Assembly (NCBI GenBank): GCA_027051905.1
Contig: JALUGO010000030.1
Location: 186,001 to 250,000 of the forward strand
DNA length: 64,000 nucleotides
From: Desulfurobacteriaceae bacterium
Lineage (GTDB): Bacteria; Aquificota; Aquificia; Desulfurobacteriales; Desulfurobacteriaceae
Direction: 5' to 3'
Notes under the pieces: generated by a model
What the model was told of the DNA's origin: nothing
The model's input: only the letters and a program-made list of their open reading frames with translations
Databases searched by the model: none
Translations under genes and position numbers: made by a program
Part shown: in pieces, positions 17,136-25,279 of the stretch
Layout: each line of letters opens with the position of its first letter
How positions within the stretch are numbered: position 1 is the first letter of the stretch

Positions 17136-17901
17136 TCACTACCAGTAGGGAAAGCACATATATATTAACGAGCTCGGATAACTTTAAATTTTTCATATTC
17201 ATCATTCCTTTAACAGTACTAATAGGGTTAATCAAAAGAACTAAAACAAGCATCGCAATAATTAGCGAAAATCCTTGGAGAAACGGTTCCTTAATGGAAG
17301 ATTTATTAAATTTGGGTGGAATTTTCTGAAGAAATTCAGAAATAGCCTGATCAATTACCATGTAACCAAGTACAAGACTTAATAGAAGTAGAATATAAAA
17401 GGCAATTAAAATCTCTAAATCTTTTTTTGCGACATTCGCATTATTATTATCTATTAAATACTGGAGGACATAATATATAAGCAATGTTGATAGTGAAAGA
17501 CCGAAAAAAAGAGTAAATAGTAGAGAATGATTAGTTAGAATAAATAACACAGCTATCGCAAGGAAGATATAAATTAGAACAGGAGTACTCAAAACTTTTA
17601 GTAGTCTGTTTTCCTTAATATTGATAAACTCTGTTGTTTCATTTTTTCTATTTCCCGTCATCAGCGTTTCCATGTAAGTTAAGAAAGAATAAAATACAAT
17701 TATGGGTAAATAAAAAGAAATTATTATAACTTCAGCAACAAGGTAGGTTATTATAAAACCAGTCTCTTCCCAGAATATAAAAGGAACTTTAAACTTCCAG
17801 GCATAAAATAAAAGCCAACAGAAACCAGCTAAAAGTATTAATATAACCCCATACCTATTAAACCCTTTAATCTTCTTTAAAAATTCCAAGATAAAACTCA
17901 T
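17053..17901 (-). CDS. Multi-pass membrane protein, unknown, probably frameshifted at its 3' end
   Basis: 282 aa, AT-rich codons, about seven hydrophobic segments starting at residue 17. No family recognised. The last 20 residues (Ser/Thr/Phe-rich) do not resemble a natural end, while a well-formed soluble domain continues in the next frame; see the adjacent pseudogene. Nothing marks it as a transporter. It lies in the unusual segment behind tRNA-Leu. Confidence 0.5.
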   Translation of the reverse strand: MSFILEFLKKIKGFNRYGVILILLAGFCWLLFYAWKFKVPFIFWEETGFIITYLVAEVIIISFYLPIIVFYSFLTYMETLMTGNRKNETTEFINIKENRLLKVLSTPVLIYIFLAIAVLFILTNHSLLFTLFFGLSLSTLLIYYVLQYLIDNNNANVAKKDLEILIAFYILLLLSLVLGYMVIDQAISEFLQKIPPKFNKSSIKEPFLQGFSLIIAMLVLVLLINPISTVKGMMNMKNLKLSELVNIYVLSLLVVIGFFMYIFYTLCSFSSTGSFTNFRTGI

Positions 17902-17966
17902 AACTACAGACCCTTTGCATTAAATTCCTTACTGATGTAATTTTCCCTATGATTCCTCTTTACTTA

Positions 17967-17986
17967 GCAAATGATTTGCGTTAAAA
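17967..17986. repeat. Operator-like repeat, copy 1
   Basis: GCAAATGATTTGCGTTAAAA contains the inverted repeat GCAAAT-G-ATTTGC. It matches the copy at 19133 at 16 of 20 bases and partly matches one at 19299. Possible binding site of the two-HTH regulator at 19349. Confidence 0.45.
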
Positions 17987-17995
17987 TATCCCAAA

Positions 17996-18033
17996 GGGAC
18001 TAAGGCTCTCAGTCGGTCTTAGTCCCCTTTTTT
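17996..18033 (+). terminator. Orphan rho-independent terminator
   Basis: GGGACTAAG (17996-18004) pairs with CTTAGTCCC (18018-18026) around a 13-nt loop, followed by a T run (18028-18033). This is the strongest terminator in the window, but no intact rightward gene lies just upstream, so its gene was probably deleted. Confidence 0.75.
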
Positions 18034-18053
18034 ATTTCTATCAGGGAGGAAGC

Positions 18054-18472
18054 ATGGCAGGAGAGAAATCGGTTAATTCCCAGAAAGGTAAAGAAAAACA
18101 AGGAGCTCAGCCGAGGAGGGGGACTTACCTGATAAGGAACACTTCAGGTCAGGACTTAACGAGAGGAGCTAACAGAGGAGGGTAAGTTCTTCCTTCTGGT
18201 ATTGCTCAGGGTTAACTTCTACTTCCCGGGATACGCCGTAGAGATAGACTGTCTATCGTGTGGAAAGGTCATCAAGAAGTTTATAGACCTTAGGGAGCTC
18301 CCCAAAAACTGTTTCAGACAACAGCGGAGAGGAGATAACTCTACTAAAAGAGATAAGCAACAGCCTGACTGCCATTCAGCAGCTAATAGCACAGGCGTAT
18401 AAACAGAAACTCCTTACCTCCTCAGGAGTATCCATTCCTGCTGTTGACCCTTTTGAACAGTGGAGGAAATAG
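18054..18472 (+). pseudogene. Small phage-type gene broken by two frameshifts
   Basis: ATG at 18054 has GGGAGGAAGC before it. Frame 1 gives MAGEKSVNSQKGKEKQG through GTYLIRNTSGQDLT and then soon stops (TAA 18183-18185). Another frame continues as REELTEEGKFFLL to about 18310, with a CLSCGK pair and KKFIDLRELPKN. A third frame carries NSGEEITLLKEISNS through VSIPAVDPFEQWRK to the TAG at 18470-18472. Together they make one plausible protein of about 135 residues. The intact ribosome site and three continuous pieces argue for recent decay. Phage origin is inferred. Confidence 0.6.
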
Positions 18473-18476
18473 TTCC

Positions 18477-19070
18477 TCAGTCCCTCAAATCCACAACGAC
18501 GTCAGAGAGATGCTGTTTCTCCAAGTTATCTGTGAACCCCGAAATGTAGCTGCAGCTTAGTTTAAAACGGTAAACCCTGCAGAGAAAGGGTTTACCCTGG
18601 GATGTCGCCAGAAAGTAGGGATTTGCTGAACTTCCAGGTCTGAGAGCGTGCCGCCCGGTAAGAATCTGATTCCTCACAAACACAAAAGCCTTTTTCCCAA
18701 ACAGTGATTTTGCCACGAGAGGCAGGGCTCTCCTGTGAGACAGATCCTGAACCGATACAGAAAGGGATATCGCCCCGGAGCTCCTGAGCTTCACAACAGA
18801 AGCCGAATAGATAGAAGAAGAAAGAATCGTATTTAAGTAACTCTCTTTCTGCTGAAGAGGAAGGTTCAGATTCTCAACATATCTCGCCCTGTCTGCAACC
18901 CGTTTCTCAGTTAGAAACCAGAAGTTTTTCTTTTTCACCTCAAAAAGCTGAGAAACGTTAATACCATCAGCACTGAGTCCTTCTTTTATTCTCTCAGAGA
19001 GGGAATCAACCGATGGTCCCCCACACCCAGAAATTAAGAGGATCAGCCCAAGGAGTAGAAAACGCAACAT
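18477..19070 (-). CDS. Putative lipoprotein, 197 aa
   Basis: The N-terminal hydrophobic stretch ends in LISGC, a good lipobox (lipidated Cys16), followed by GGPSVDSLSERI. The remainder is Ser-, Leu- and Lys-rich with beta character and three later Cys. No domain recognised. It contains one GGAGCTCC (near 18777), so it may be a native gene inside the otherwise foreign-looking segment. The stop lies 4 nt from the broken phage-type gene, tail to tail. Confidence 0.65.
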   Translation of the reverse strand: MLRFLLLGLILLISGCGGPSVDSLSERIKEGLSADGINVSQLFEVKKKNFWFLTEKRVADRARYVENLNLPLQQKESYLNTILSSSIYSASVVKLRSSGAISLSVSVQDLSHRRALPLVAKSLFGKKAFVFVRNQILTGRHALRPGSSANPYFLATSQGKPFLCRVYRFKLSCSYISGFTDNLEKQHLSDVVVDLRD

Positions 19071-19132
19071 TTCACCCCTCCCTGCAGGACTTAGGAACGA
19101 TTATAACTTTTTCAGTGCCAAACATTGACAGT

Positions 19133-19171
19133 GCAAGTAATTTGCGTCAAATTAACTTTGACGGTGTCAAA
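19133..19171. repeat. Operator-like repeat, copy 2, plus TTTGAC palindrome
   Basis: GCAAGTAATTTGCGTCAAAT (19133-19152) resembles the copy at 17967. It is followed by TTTGACGGTGTCAAA (19157-19171), a perfect 6-bp inverted repeat around GGT. A TTGACA at 19125 sits just before it. The arrangement suggests a regulated promoter region. Confidence 0.45.
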
Positions 19172-19269
19172 AGTACCAAATGCTAGAGGAGACTATGACT
19201 GTTTAAACCCTGCCAATCCCAACTGCTCATAATATTTTCCCTGCTTTAATCCCGCAAGCCTTTGGAACA

Positions 19270-19312
19270 CAAGCGTTTTCGCTTGACAACTCAGCAATGC
19301 GAATAATTTGAC
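19270..19312. repeat. CAAGCG/CGCTTG inverted repeat and third operator-like copy
   Basis: CAAGCG-TTTT-CGCTTG (19270-19285) overlaps a TTGACA at 19283. GCGAATAATTTGAC (19299-19312) echoes the two other GCRARTRATTTG sites. It lies 37-79 nt upstream of the HTH regulator start, so autoregulation is plausible. Confidence 0.45.
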
Positions 19313-19348
19313 TAATGAACCGTGTTGTAACCAGACAAGGAGGTTGGT

Positions 19349-19951
19349 ATGGCAGTAAAGAGGAACTACCGGGCGAGGTTAAAAAGAGTCTTAGAGAAAA
19401 ACAACATGAACGTAATGCAGCTGGCAGCAGAGATAAACAAAAGAGGCAAACCCGTTGCGCCAACATATCTGCATCAGATATTCAGATTGGAAAGGCATCC
19501 TTCAATAAGGAAAGGTTACGACGTGTTCCCCAGGATAATGGAAGCCCTGCCAGCCACAAAACAGGAAAAGGAGAAATTGGTCTACACAGCTCTGTCTCAA
19601 CTTCTTGGAAACATCCTGACCGAAGCAGAAGAATTCATATCGGAAACCGGGCTGAAATTTACTTCAGACTTCCCTGAGACTTTAGGAGAAGCCTTTGAGA
19701 AGATGCGCCAGCAGGAAGAGAAACCAAGCTACTACAAACTCCAGGACATGACAGGAGTAACTCACACAACGTTTAGAGCAATGAAAAAAGGGCGAGTGCC
19801 AGACATAAAGATCTTTCAGAAGATTCTCAGAGGGCTCAAAAACATGGAGCAGTTTGATACAGCTAAGTTAGCATACCTCTATGTCAGGGAAGCTGTAAAC
19901 GACCAGCTCCTCAAATACCTTGACGACTACCTCAGCCGACAGGAAAGTTAA
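19349..19951 (+). CDS. Two-HTH transcriptional regulator, phage-repressor-like
   Basis: 200 aa, ATG with AAGGAGG. The N-terminal basic helix-turn-helix (about residues 10-65: VLEKNNMNVMQLAAEINKRG, then PTYLHQIFRLER) and a second HTH near 128-160 (YYKLQDMTGVTHTTFRAMKK) suggest an XRE-like protein with two DNA-binding units or a pseudo-duplicated repressor. There is no peptidase domain of the LexA/CI type. It stands alone, with inverted repeats upstream. It may be the last intact gene of the decayed element. Confidence 0.65.
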   Translation: MAVKRNYRARLKRVLEKNNMNVMQLAAEINKRGKPVAPTYLHQIFRLERHPSIRKGYDVFPRIMEALPATKQEKEKLVYTALSQLLGNILTEAEEFISETGLKFTSDFPETLGEAFEKMRQQEEKPSYYKLQDMTGVTHTTFRAMKKGRVPDIKIFQKILRGLKNMEQFDTAKLAYLYVREAVNDQLLKYLDDYLSRQES

Positions 19952-20143
19952 ATGAAGGTTTCCGCTTTTTCCTATTTCAGGAGGGTTTCTCTTTATACTT
20001 CCACTTTGCAGAGGACTTACTGTTAAACTTTCTCTCAATAGATGAACTGATTAATATATTCTTGTTCTTGGAAATGTAGATGTTATTCCAGAACAAAGTT
20101 TTGTGCTGAGCGATATATAAGTAAATTTTAGAGGAACTCCAAA

Positions 20144-20950
20144 ATGCTTGAACTTCAGAATGTTTTGAAAGGTGTAGAGCAGGTTTGCGTTTTCTCTGGA
20201 GCAGGACTAAGCGCAGAAAGTGGAATCCCGACTTTTAGAGGAAAAGACGGCCTGTGGGACAAGTTTAGCCCAGCAGAACTGGCAACCTATGAAGCCTTTT
20301 CACAGAATCCTAAGCTGGTTTGGAAGTGGTATCTGTGGAGGATGCACCTTATTGCAAACGCCAGACCTAACCCTTCCCACTACGCTATTGCCAAAATGGA
20401 AGAGCTCTTCCCGGAATTCCTGCACATAACCCAAAATGTTGATGGACTTCACAGAGAGGCGGGAGGGAGAAAGTTTGTAGAGCTCCACGGCCACATTTTC
20501 GACGGAAAGTGTAGGTTCTGTGGAAAACTCTATCCGGCAGAGGAGTTTTCAAAAATCTACCCTTTTGCTTCAAAGGAGTTTTTAAAAACTATTTCAGAAA
20601 ACGGGCTAAAGGAAAAGATTTTCAGAAAAATTGATGAGGGGGAGCTCCCTTTCTGCCTCAACTGTGGGGAGATTGTAGGTCCCGGTGTTGTGTGGTTTGG
20701 TGAAAGCCTACCAGAAGAGGCTTTAAGTAGAGCATTTACCTTCGCTGAAAACTGTGACGTTTTCATAGTTGTCGGCACTTCAGGAGTAGTCCAGCCGGCT
20801 GCATCAATTCCTTTAATTGCAAAAAAGAATGGAGCTCTTCTTGTGGAAGTTAACCCCCAGGAGACGCCGATTTCACCTTACTGTGATTTTGTTTACCGGG
20901 AGAGTGCTTCTCTGGTTCTTCCTCAGCTTCTTGAGGGGTTAGGCTCTTAA
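20144..20950 (+). CDS. cobB: NAD-dependent protein deacylase (sirtuin)
   Basis: 268 aa. NAD site GAGLSAESGIPTFRG (19-33), TQNVDGLH (96-103), catalytic His115, zinc Cys123-x2-Cys126 and a later CLNC pair separated by a long helical insert, then VVGTSGVVQPA. ATG with AGAGGA upstream. Its last 101 nt overlap the convergent glycosyltransferase reading frame. Substrate preference (acetyl versus succinyl) cannot be set. Confidence 0.93.
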   Translation: MLELQNVLKGVEQVCVFSGAGLSAESGIPTFRGKDGLWDKFSPAELATYEAFSQNPKLVWKWYLWRMHLIANARPNPSHYAIAKMEELFPEFLHITQNVDGLHREAGGRKFVELHGHIFDGKCRFCGKLYPAEEFSKIYPFASKEFLKTISENGLKEKIFRKIDEGELPFCLNCGEIVGPGVVWFGESLPEEALSRAFTFAENCDVFIVVGTSGVVQPAASIPLIAKKNGALLVEVNPQETPISPYCDFVYRESASLVLPQLLEGLGS

Positions 20951-22499
20951 TTCCAAAGGAACAGAGGTAAAACTTTTTATTTCCAAGGCTGTATTCTTTT
21001 AGAACGTTTCCAATTGGTTGTTGAGAAAGGAATAAAGAGTCATAAGGAGGAGAGGAGGAAAATTTTAAGATCTCCATTCTTCCTTTTTCGACATAAAAAC
21101 ATAGCTGAAGATACGATGTTCTGGTGTATAGTGGATAACCTGAAGAGTCTTTGACAATCTCGAGAGCTACCTTTCTGACTGATGGATATTTCTGTTGGGC
21201 TATTGGGTAATAATAGGAACTGTAAAATCCTCTAAGAATTAACATAAGCGTAGCTACGAGAATAACAACGTAAGTGAAATTGAACCTTGGAATGAAGAAG
21301 AAGTATATGGTGTATAGAATAATTAGAAATTCCAGTGTGGATTTCAAAATTAGAGAAGGATTTTTTGATACCACAATACCTACAATGATTGCTAATGGAA
21401 CTATAAGCTCAGCTATGAACCGAATTGTTTCTTTAGCCCTTTTGTGAAGTATTGTGTGATTCGACAGGTAGTAACCAAGTAAAGTGGCAAAAAGCGGAAG
21501 GGCAGGCATCATGTATCTGAGTCTGCTTCCGGGGAACAGCCAGTATAGTAAGAAATCAAGTGAAAAGGCAAAAGCGAAAACCTTTAGTATTCTGTTTTCA
21601 GGGACAATAGGAAATTTCTTCCTGAATGCGTAATATACAAAAATAATAGACCAGGGAAATGTTGCTGTGAAAAATCTAATTGGGAATGAAAAATAACTTT
21701 TAAGTAACTTTGACACTGGAACCGCTCCAGGAGCTCGTGAAACTATTTCTGATAAAAGGGTTTTAATGGCAATATCTGTTTTAACGGCAAGTATCCATGC
21801 AGTGAAGGGGATAAGCCCCAATGTGGCGCCTATAAAATGTTGGATAGAAAATAGTTTGTTGAGTTTTCTGTTTAGCAAAAGATGTGATAAAACGAAGAAC
21901 AGATAAAACTGGATAGCTGGAAGGCCTTTGGTCAGAAGTGCAAATGATGTAAACATGTATCCAATAGTCCAGGCTGTGAACTCTCTTTTCTTCTCAAAGA
22001 AAAAGAACCATCCCAGGGTGGCTAAGGTAATTAGCAGAGAAAAGAGGGCATCGGGTTCACATTTTGAGCCGTAACCTATTAGGACTATGTAGAATGTAGG
22101 GTATATAATGGCACTGAATAGGGCAATTTTTCCCTTAAAAAACTGTTTGTTTATATAAAATAGGACGATAGATGTCAGAATAACAGAAATTGCAGAAGGT
22201 AGTCTGAGGGAGAACTCTGAAACTCCTCCAAGTAGTAATGAGATAACTGAGGTTATCCATTCATGAAAGGGAGGTTTTTTAAAGTAAGGGATTCCGAGAA
22301 CTGTAGGCTGAAGAAAATCTTTTTTGAGTAACATTTCTAGAGTGATAATTCCTCTTCGGGGTTCTTCGTGGATTAAAACAAAAACCCATGTGTTAATCAA
22401 GAGAGATAGGAAAAGTAGTAAGAGAAACCATTTTAAAAATCTAGTTTCCCATTTCCCTTCTGTTATCGCCAACTTCTCGAAAGGCTTCTTGGGGGACAT
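20850..22499 (-). CDS. ArnT-like membrane glycosyltransferase (GT39/GT83 type)
   Basis: About 549 aa from ATG 22499, which has GGAGAAG upstream; a TTG at 22535 would give 561 aa. Transfers a sugar from a polyprenyl-phosphate donor on the outer face of the membrane. Landmarks: acidic HEEPRR in the first loop, YFKKPPFHEW, EPDALFSLLI and LLTKGLPA, plus about 12 helices and a soluble C-terminal part. The final 33 or so residues (Glu/Pro/Lys/Ser-rich) are antisense to cobB, so the original stop may have been lost. The start overlaps the zinc-ribbon gene. Confidence 0.8.
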   Translation of the reverse strand: MSPKKPFEKLAITEGKWETRFLKWFLLLLFLSLLINTWVFVLIHEEPRRGIITLEMLLKKDFLQPTVLGIPYFKKPPFHEWITSVISLLLGGVSEFSLRLPSAISVILTSIVLFYINKQFFKGKIALFSAIIYPTFYIVLIGYGSKCEPDALFSLLITLATLGWFFFFEKKREFTAWTIGYMFTSFALLTKGLPAIQFYLFFVLSHLLLNRKLNKLFSIQHFIGATLGLIPFTAWILAVKTDIAIKTLLSEIVSRAPGAVPVSKLLKSYFSFPIRFFTATFPWSIIFVYYAFRKKFPIVPENRILKVFAFAFSLDFLLYWLFPGSRLRYMMPALPLFATLLGYYLSNHTILHKRAKETIRFIAELIVPLAIIVGIVVSKNPSLILKSTLEFLIILYTIYFFFIPRFNFTYVVILVATLMLILRGFYSSYYYPIAQQKYPSVRKVALEIVKDSSGYPLYTRTSYLQLCFYVEKGRMEILKFSSSPPYDSLFLSQQPIGNVLKEYSLGNKKFYLCSFGIKSLTPQEAEEEPEKHSPGKQNHSKVKSASPGG

Positions 22500-22698
22500 C
22501 TGGTTCTTCTCCAATGGGGCTGAATTCAACGTCAATGTAGTTACAGTTGGGGCATCTGTAGTAACTTATCCACATGGAAGCTGAACCGATTATATCGGAA
22601 ACTTCTCCGTTTTTGTTAACGTCGCGAGACCCCAGGTATTCGAACTCACCAACGTTTCCGCAGTTTGGACACTTCATCAGTTTTCGAAATGTTTTCAT
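22441..22698 (-). CDS. Small zinc-ribbon protein
   Basis: 85 aa from ATG 22698, preceded by AGAGGTG; an ATG at 22752 is possible but lacks a site. Two Cys pairs, CPNCGNVG near residue 10 and CPNCNYIDVE near residue 50, form a zinc ribbon. The middle has a GSRDVNKNGE turn. Function unknown. It overlaps the start of the downstream glycosyltransferase by 59 nt, so the two are translated as a unit. Confidence 0.65.
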   Translation of the reverse strand: MKTFRKLMKCPNCGNVGEFEYLGSRDVNKNGEVSDIIGSASMWISYYRCPNCNYIDVEFSPIGEEPDVPQEAFREVGDNRREMGN

Positions 22699-22764
22699 AA
22701 CACCTCTTTTCAGCATTTGAGATATACTTTCTAACACCAGAAATTTAGGCAACAGGTAGAGAAT

Positions 22765-24324
22765 ATGAACAGGAAAAACGTTTTTATACTTGTGATCCTT
22801 TCCCTTATACTTCTTGTTTTCCCAAACGGCTTTTATTCAGCTTTTGACAAAGATGAACCGAAGTATCTTGAAGCTGCTTATGAAATGGTAAAAACTGGAG
22901 ATTACATAACACCGTATTATAACTATGAATATAGATTTGATAAGCCCATACTTATCTATTGGTTGATAGTTCTCGGATATAAAGTTTTCGGAGTTGGAGA
23001 GTTTGGGGGGAGGTTTCTTGTTTCCTTTTGTGGCTTGTTAACGGTTTTTCTGATTTATTGGTGGCTATGTAGGTGGAAAAGTGAAAAGTTTGCATTCTGG
23101 AGTTCCCTTGTTCTCCTTTCTTTGCTGGATTTTATAATAATGTCTTCTGTAGCAATGCCAGATATAGTTCTTACTTTTTTTATTACGGCTTCTCTCATTT
23201 TCTTTTTCGAGGGTTATCATAGGAAGAGTTCAAACTTTTACAGGTTGGCATTCCTTTTTTCCGGATTGGCTACTTTAACTAAGGGACCTGTAGGTCTGGT
23301 TCTTCCCGGTATTGTAGCTGTGGTTTATCTAATTTTACGAAGAGATTTAACCAAAACGTTTAAAACCATACCGTGGTTTTCTGGGTTTGCAATTTACTTT
23401 GCCATTATTCTCCCCTGGTATGGAGCAGTTCTGTATAAGCATGGCTATCAATTTTTCAAAGATTTCATAATTTTTCACAATATTCAACGCTTTACAGGAA
23501 AGATACCAGGTCATCCAACCGAATGGTGGTATTATTTAGCTAACTATTTCTGGATTTTTCTTCCATATTCTCTTTTCTTTCCTTTTGCAGTATATAGGAT
23601 TTTTAAAGAGAAAAGGGTATGGGGAGATAATATTCTGGAGTATTCTACTGTCTGGTTTTTCGTTATTTTTCTGTTTTTCCAGATAGCTCATACTAAGCTG
23701 GCTCACTACCTGCTTCCTTCATTTCCTGCTTTTGCTGTGATAACTACCTGGTATCTTTTCCGTTTGGATACAAAACTTCCTCTGTATCTTACAGCCTTTC
23801 TTTTTACAACGTTGGCACTTGCAGGTGGTGTTTTCTGGAGTATGAAACAGTGGCCAATTAAGGGACTTCTATTTATAGTGCTTCCCCTCCTGGGAGTCTG
23901 GTGGGCAGTTTGGAGTAGAGATGCTTTGAGACCTATAACGGCCGGCTTTATTGCAGGAATGATTCTGTTTAAGTGGGTAACACTTTCTTCTTTGGAGCCT
24001 CTTAGGGCGAAACCTTACGTTGCAAGAAAGGTTGCTGAAATGAAAAAGGGGTGTAAAGAGTGTAAGGTGGTATTTTTGGACTATTCAAGTCCAGAGATAG
24101 TTTACTACTATAGGTTAGGTAAGTTGGAGAGTCTTCCTGTTAGCAAGGTAAAGAATTTGCTTAAAGGAGGCAAACCGGTTCTTGTAATAACGAGAGAGAA
24201 TAGATTAAAGAGGTTAAAGGGGGCGAAGTTTTACGAGTTGATGAGGAAAAAGGAGTTACTTCCTAATCATTCTGTAGTAGTTATATCTAACTATCCTGGG
24301 GAGAAGATTCATGGTAGAGGTTAA
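22765..24324 (+). CDS. ArnT-like membrane glycosyltransferase
   Basis: 519 aa. First-loop acidic motif DKDEPKYLEAAYEM near residues 28-41, FDKPILIYWL, AMPDIVLTFF and LTKGPVGLVLPG are the family marks. About 12 membrane helices and a C-terminal periplasmic domain with VFLDYSSPEIVYYYRLG. Likely adds an aminosugar or other sugar to lipid A or another glycolipid. The stop overlaps the start of the GT2 gene by 14 nt. The AT-rich coding and lack of GGAGCTCC suggest later arrival. Confidence 0.88.
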   Translation: MNRKNVFILVILSLILLVFPNGFYSAFDKDEPKYLEAAYEMVKTGDYITPYYNYEYRFDKPILIYWLIVLGYKVFGVGEFGGRFLVSFCGLLTVFLIYWWLCRWKSEKFAFWSSLVLLSLLDFIIMSSVAMPDIVLTFFITASLIFFFEGYHRKSSNFYRLAFLFSGLATLTKGPVGLVLPGIVAVVYLILRRDLTKTFKTIPWFSGFAIYFAIILPWYGAVLYKHGYQFFKDFIIFHNIQRFTGKIPGHPTEWWYYLANYFWIFLPYSLFFPFAVYRIFKEKRVWGDNILEYSTVWFFVIFLFFQIAHTKLAHYLLPSFPAFAVITTWYLFRLDTKLPLYLTAFLFTTLALAGGVFWSMKQWPIKGLLFIVLPLLGVWWAVWSRDALRPITAGFIAGMILFKWVTLSSLEPLRAKPYVARKVAEMKKGCKECKVVFLDYSSPEIVYYYRLGKLESLPVSKVKNLLKGGKPVLVITRENRLKRLKGAKFYELMRKKELLPNHSVVVISNYPGEKIHGRG

Positions 24325-25279
24325 GAAGAAGATCTCTATTGTAATTCCTGTTTTTAATGAAGAGGAAAATGTTCCTATACTTTACGAGAAGTTGAAGAAT
24401 GTTCTTGATGGGCTTCCGTATGAATACGAAATAATATTTGTAAATGATGGTAGCACCGATAAAACCGGGAAAATACTTGAAGAAATAGCGAACAAAGATA
24501 AAAAGGTTAAAGTAATTGAATTTGCGAGAAACTTTGGGCAGACACCTGCAATGGTTGCTGGAATGGACTATGCAACTGGGGATGTAATAATCACAATGGA
24601 TGGTGATCTTCAGAATGATCCCAAGGATATTCCACGGCTTCTTGAAAAGATTGAGGAAGGTTATGATGTTGTAAGTGGCTGGAGAAAAAATAGAAAAGAT
24701 GCTGCGGTTTCAAGGAAGCTTCCTTCGAAGATAGCTAACTGGTTGATTGGCAGGTTAACAGGGGTAAAAATTCATGATTACGGGTGCACACTTAAGGCTT
24801 ACAGGAGTGAAGTTATAAAAAACGTTAGGTTGTATGGGGAGCTCCACCGATTTATCCCTGCCCTTGCTTCAACTGTAACCTCGATTGACAAAATAATTGA
24901 AATACCTGTGGAGCATCATCCCCGGATTTACGGGAAATCAAAATACGGTATTTCTAGAACGTTTAAAGTTATTTCAGACCTTTTCTTTATCTGGTTTATG
25001 AAAAGGTTTCTCCAGAAACCCATACATTTTTTTGGTATTCTTGGAATAGTTCTATTTATCTTAGGCTTTATTCCCTTTGTTTATTTGATAATTTTAAAGC
25101 TTTTGGGACATTCAATAGGTCATAGACCTCTTCTTATAATTTCGGTTATGTTTATTTTAGCTGGAATTCAGATGTTTACTACAGGCCTTGTAAGTGAAAT
25201 GTTGATGAGGATTTACTTTGAGTCTCAGGATAAAAAACCATATGTTGTAAGGAGAGTCCTTAATATTGAAAAAGAGTAG
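24311..25279 (+). CDS. GT2 polyprenyl-phosphate glycosyltransferase (ArnC/DPM-like)
   Basis: 322 aa. N-terminal GT-A fold: ISIVIPVFNEEENV, VNDGSTD, the TMDGDLQNDP DxD segment and SGWRKNRKD. Two C-terminal membrane helices (about 235-300). It should charge undecaprenyl phosphate with a sugar that an ArnT-like enzyme then uses; the upstream gene is such an enzyme, so the pair makes sense. Overlaps the following flippase-like gene by 14 nt. Confidence 0.9.
   Translation: MVEVKKKISIVIPVFNEEENVPILYEKLKNVLDGLPYEYEIIFVNDGSTDKTGKILEEIANKDKKVKVIEFARNFGQTPAMVAGMDYATGDVIITMDGDLQNDPKDIPRLLEKIEEGYDVVSGWRKNRKDAAVSRKLPSKIANWLIGRLTGVKIHDYGCTLKAYRSEVIKNVRLYGELHRFIPALASTVTSIDKIIEIPVEHHPRIYGKSKYGISRTFKVISDLFFIWFMKRFLQKPIHFFGILGIVLFILGFIPFVYLIILKLLGHSIGHRPLLIISVMFILAGIQMFTTGLVSEMLMRIYFESQDKKPYVVRRVLNIEKE

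Larger units (their letters stand above)
16467..20100. mobile_element. Decayed integrative element / prophage remnant behind tRNA-Leu
   Basis: The 3.6 kb after the tRNA differs from its surroundings. It holds a phage-structural-like coding frame with no start, a small gene with two frameshifts, an orphan terminator, an AT-rich membrane protein with a displaced C-terminal domain, a lipoprotein gene, and a two-HTH regulator with operator-like repeats. There is no integrase, and no attachment-site duplicate of the tRNA 3' end was found by eye. The right limit is unclear; I place it before the sirtuin gene. Parts, such as the lipoprotein gene, may be native. Confidence 0.5.

Noticed and set aside
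19952-20143. Second copy of the tRNA-Leu 3' end (attachment site) at the right edge of the decayed element
   Set aside because: No run matching the tRNA T arm or acceptor was found by eye here or elsewhere to the right.
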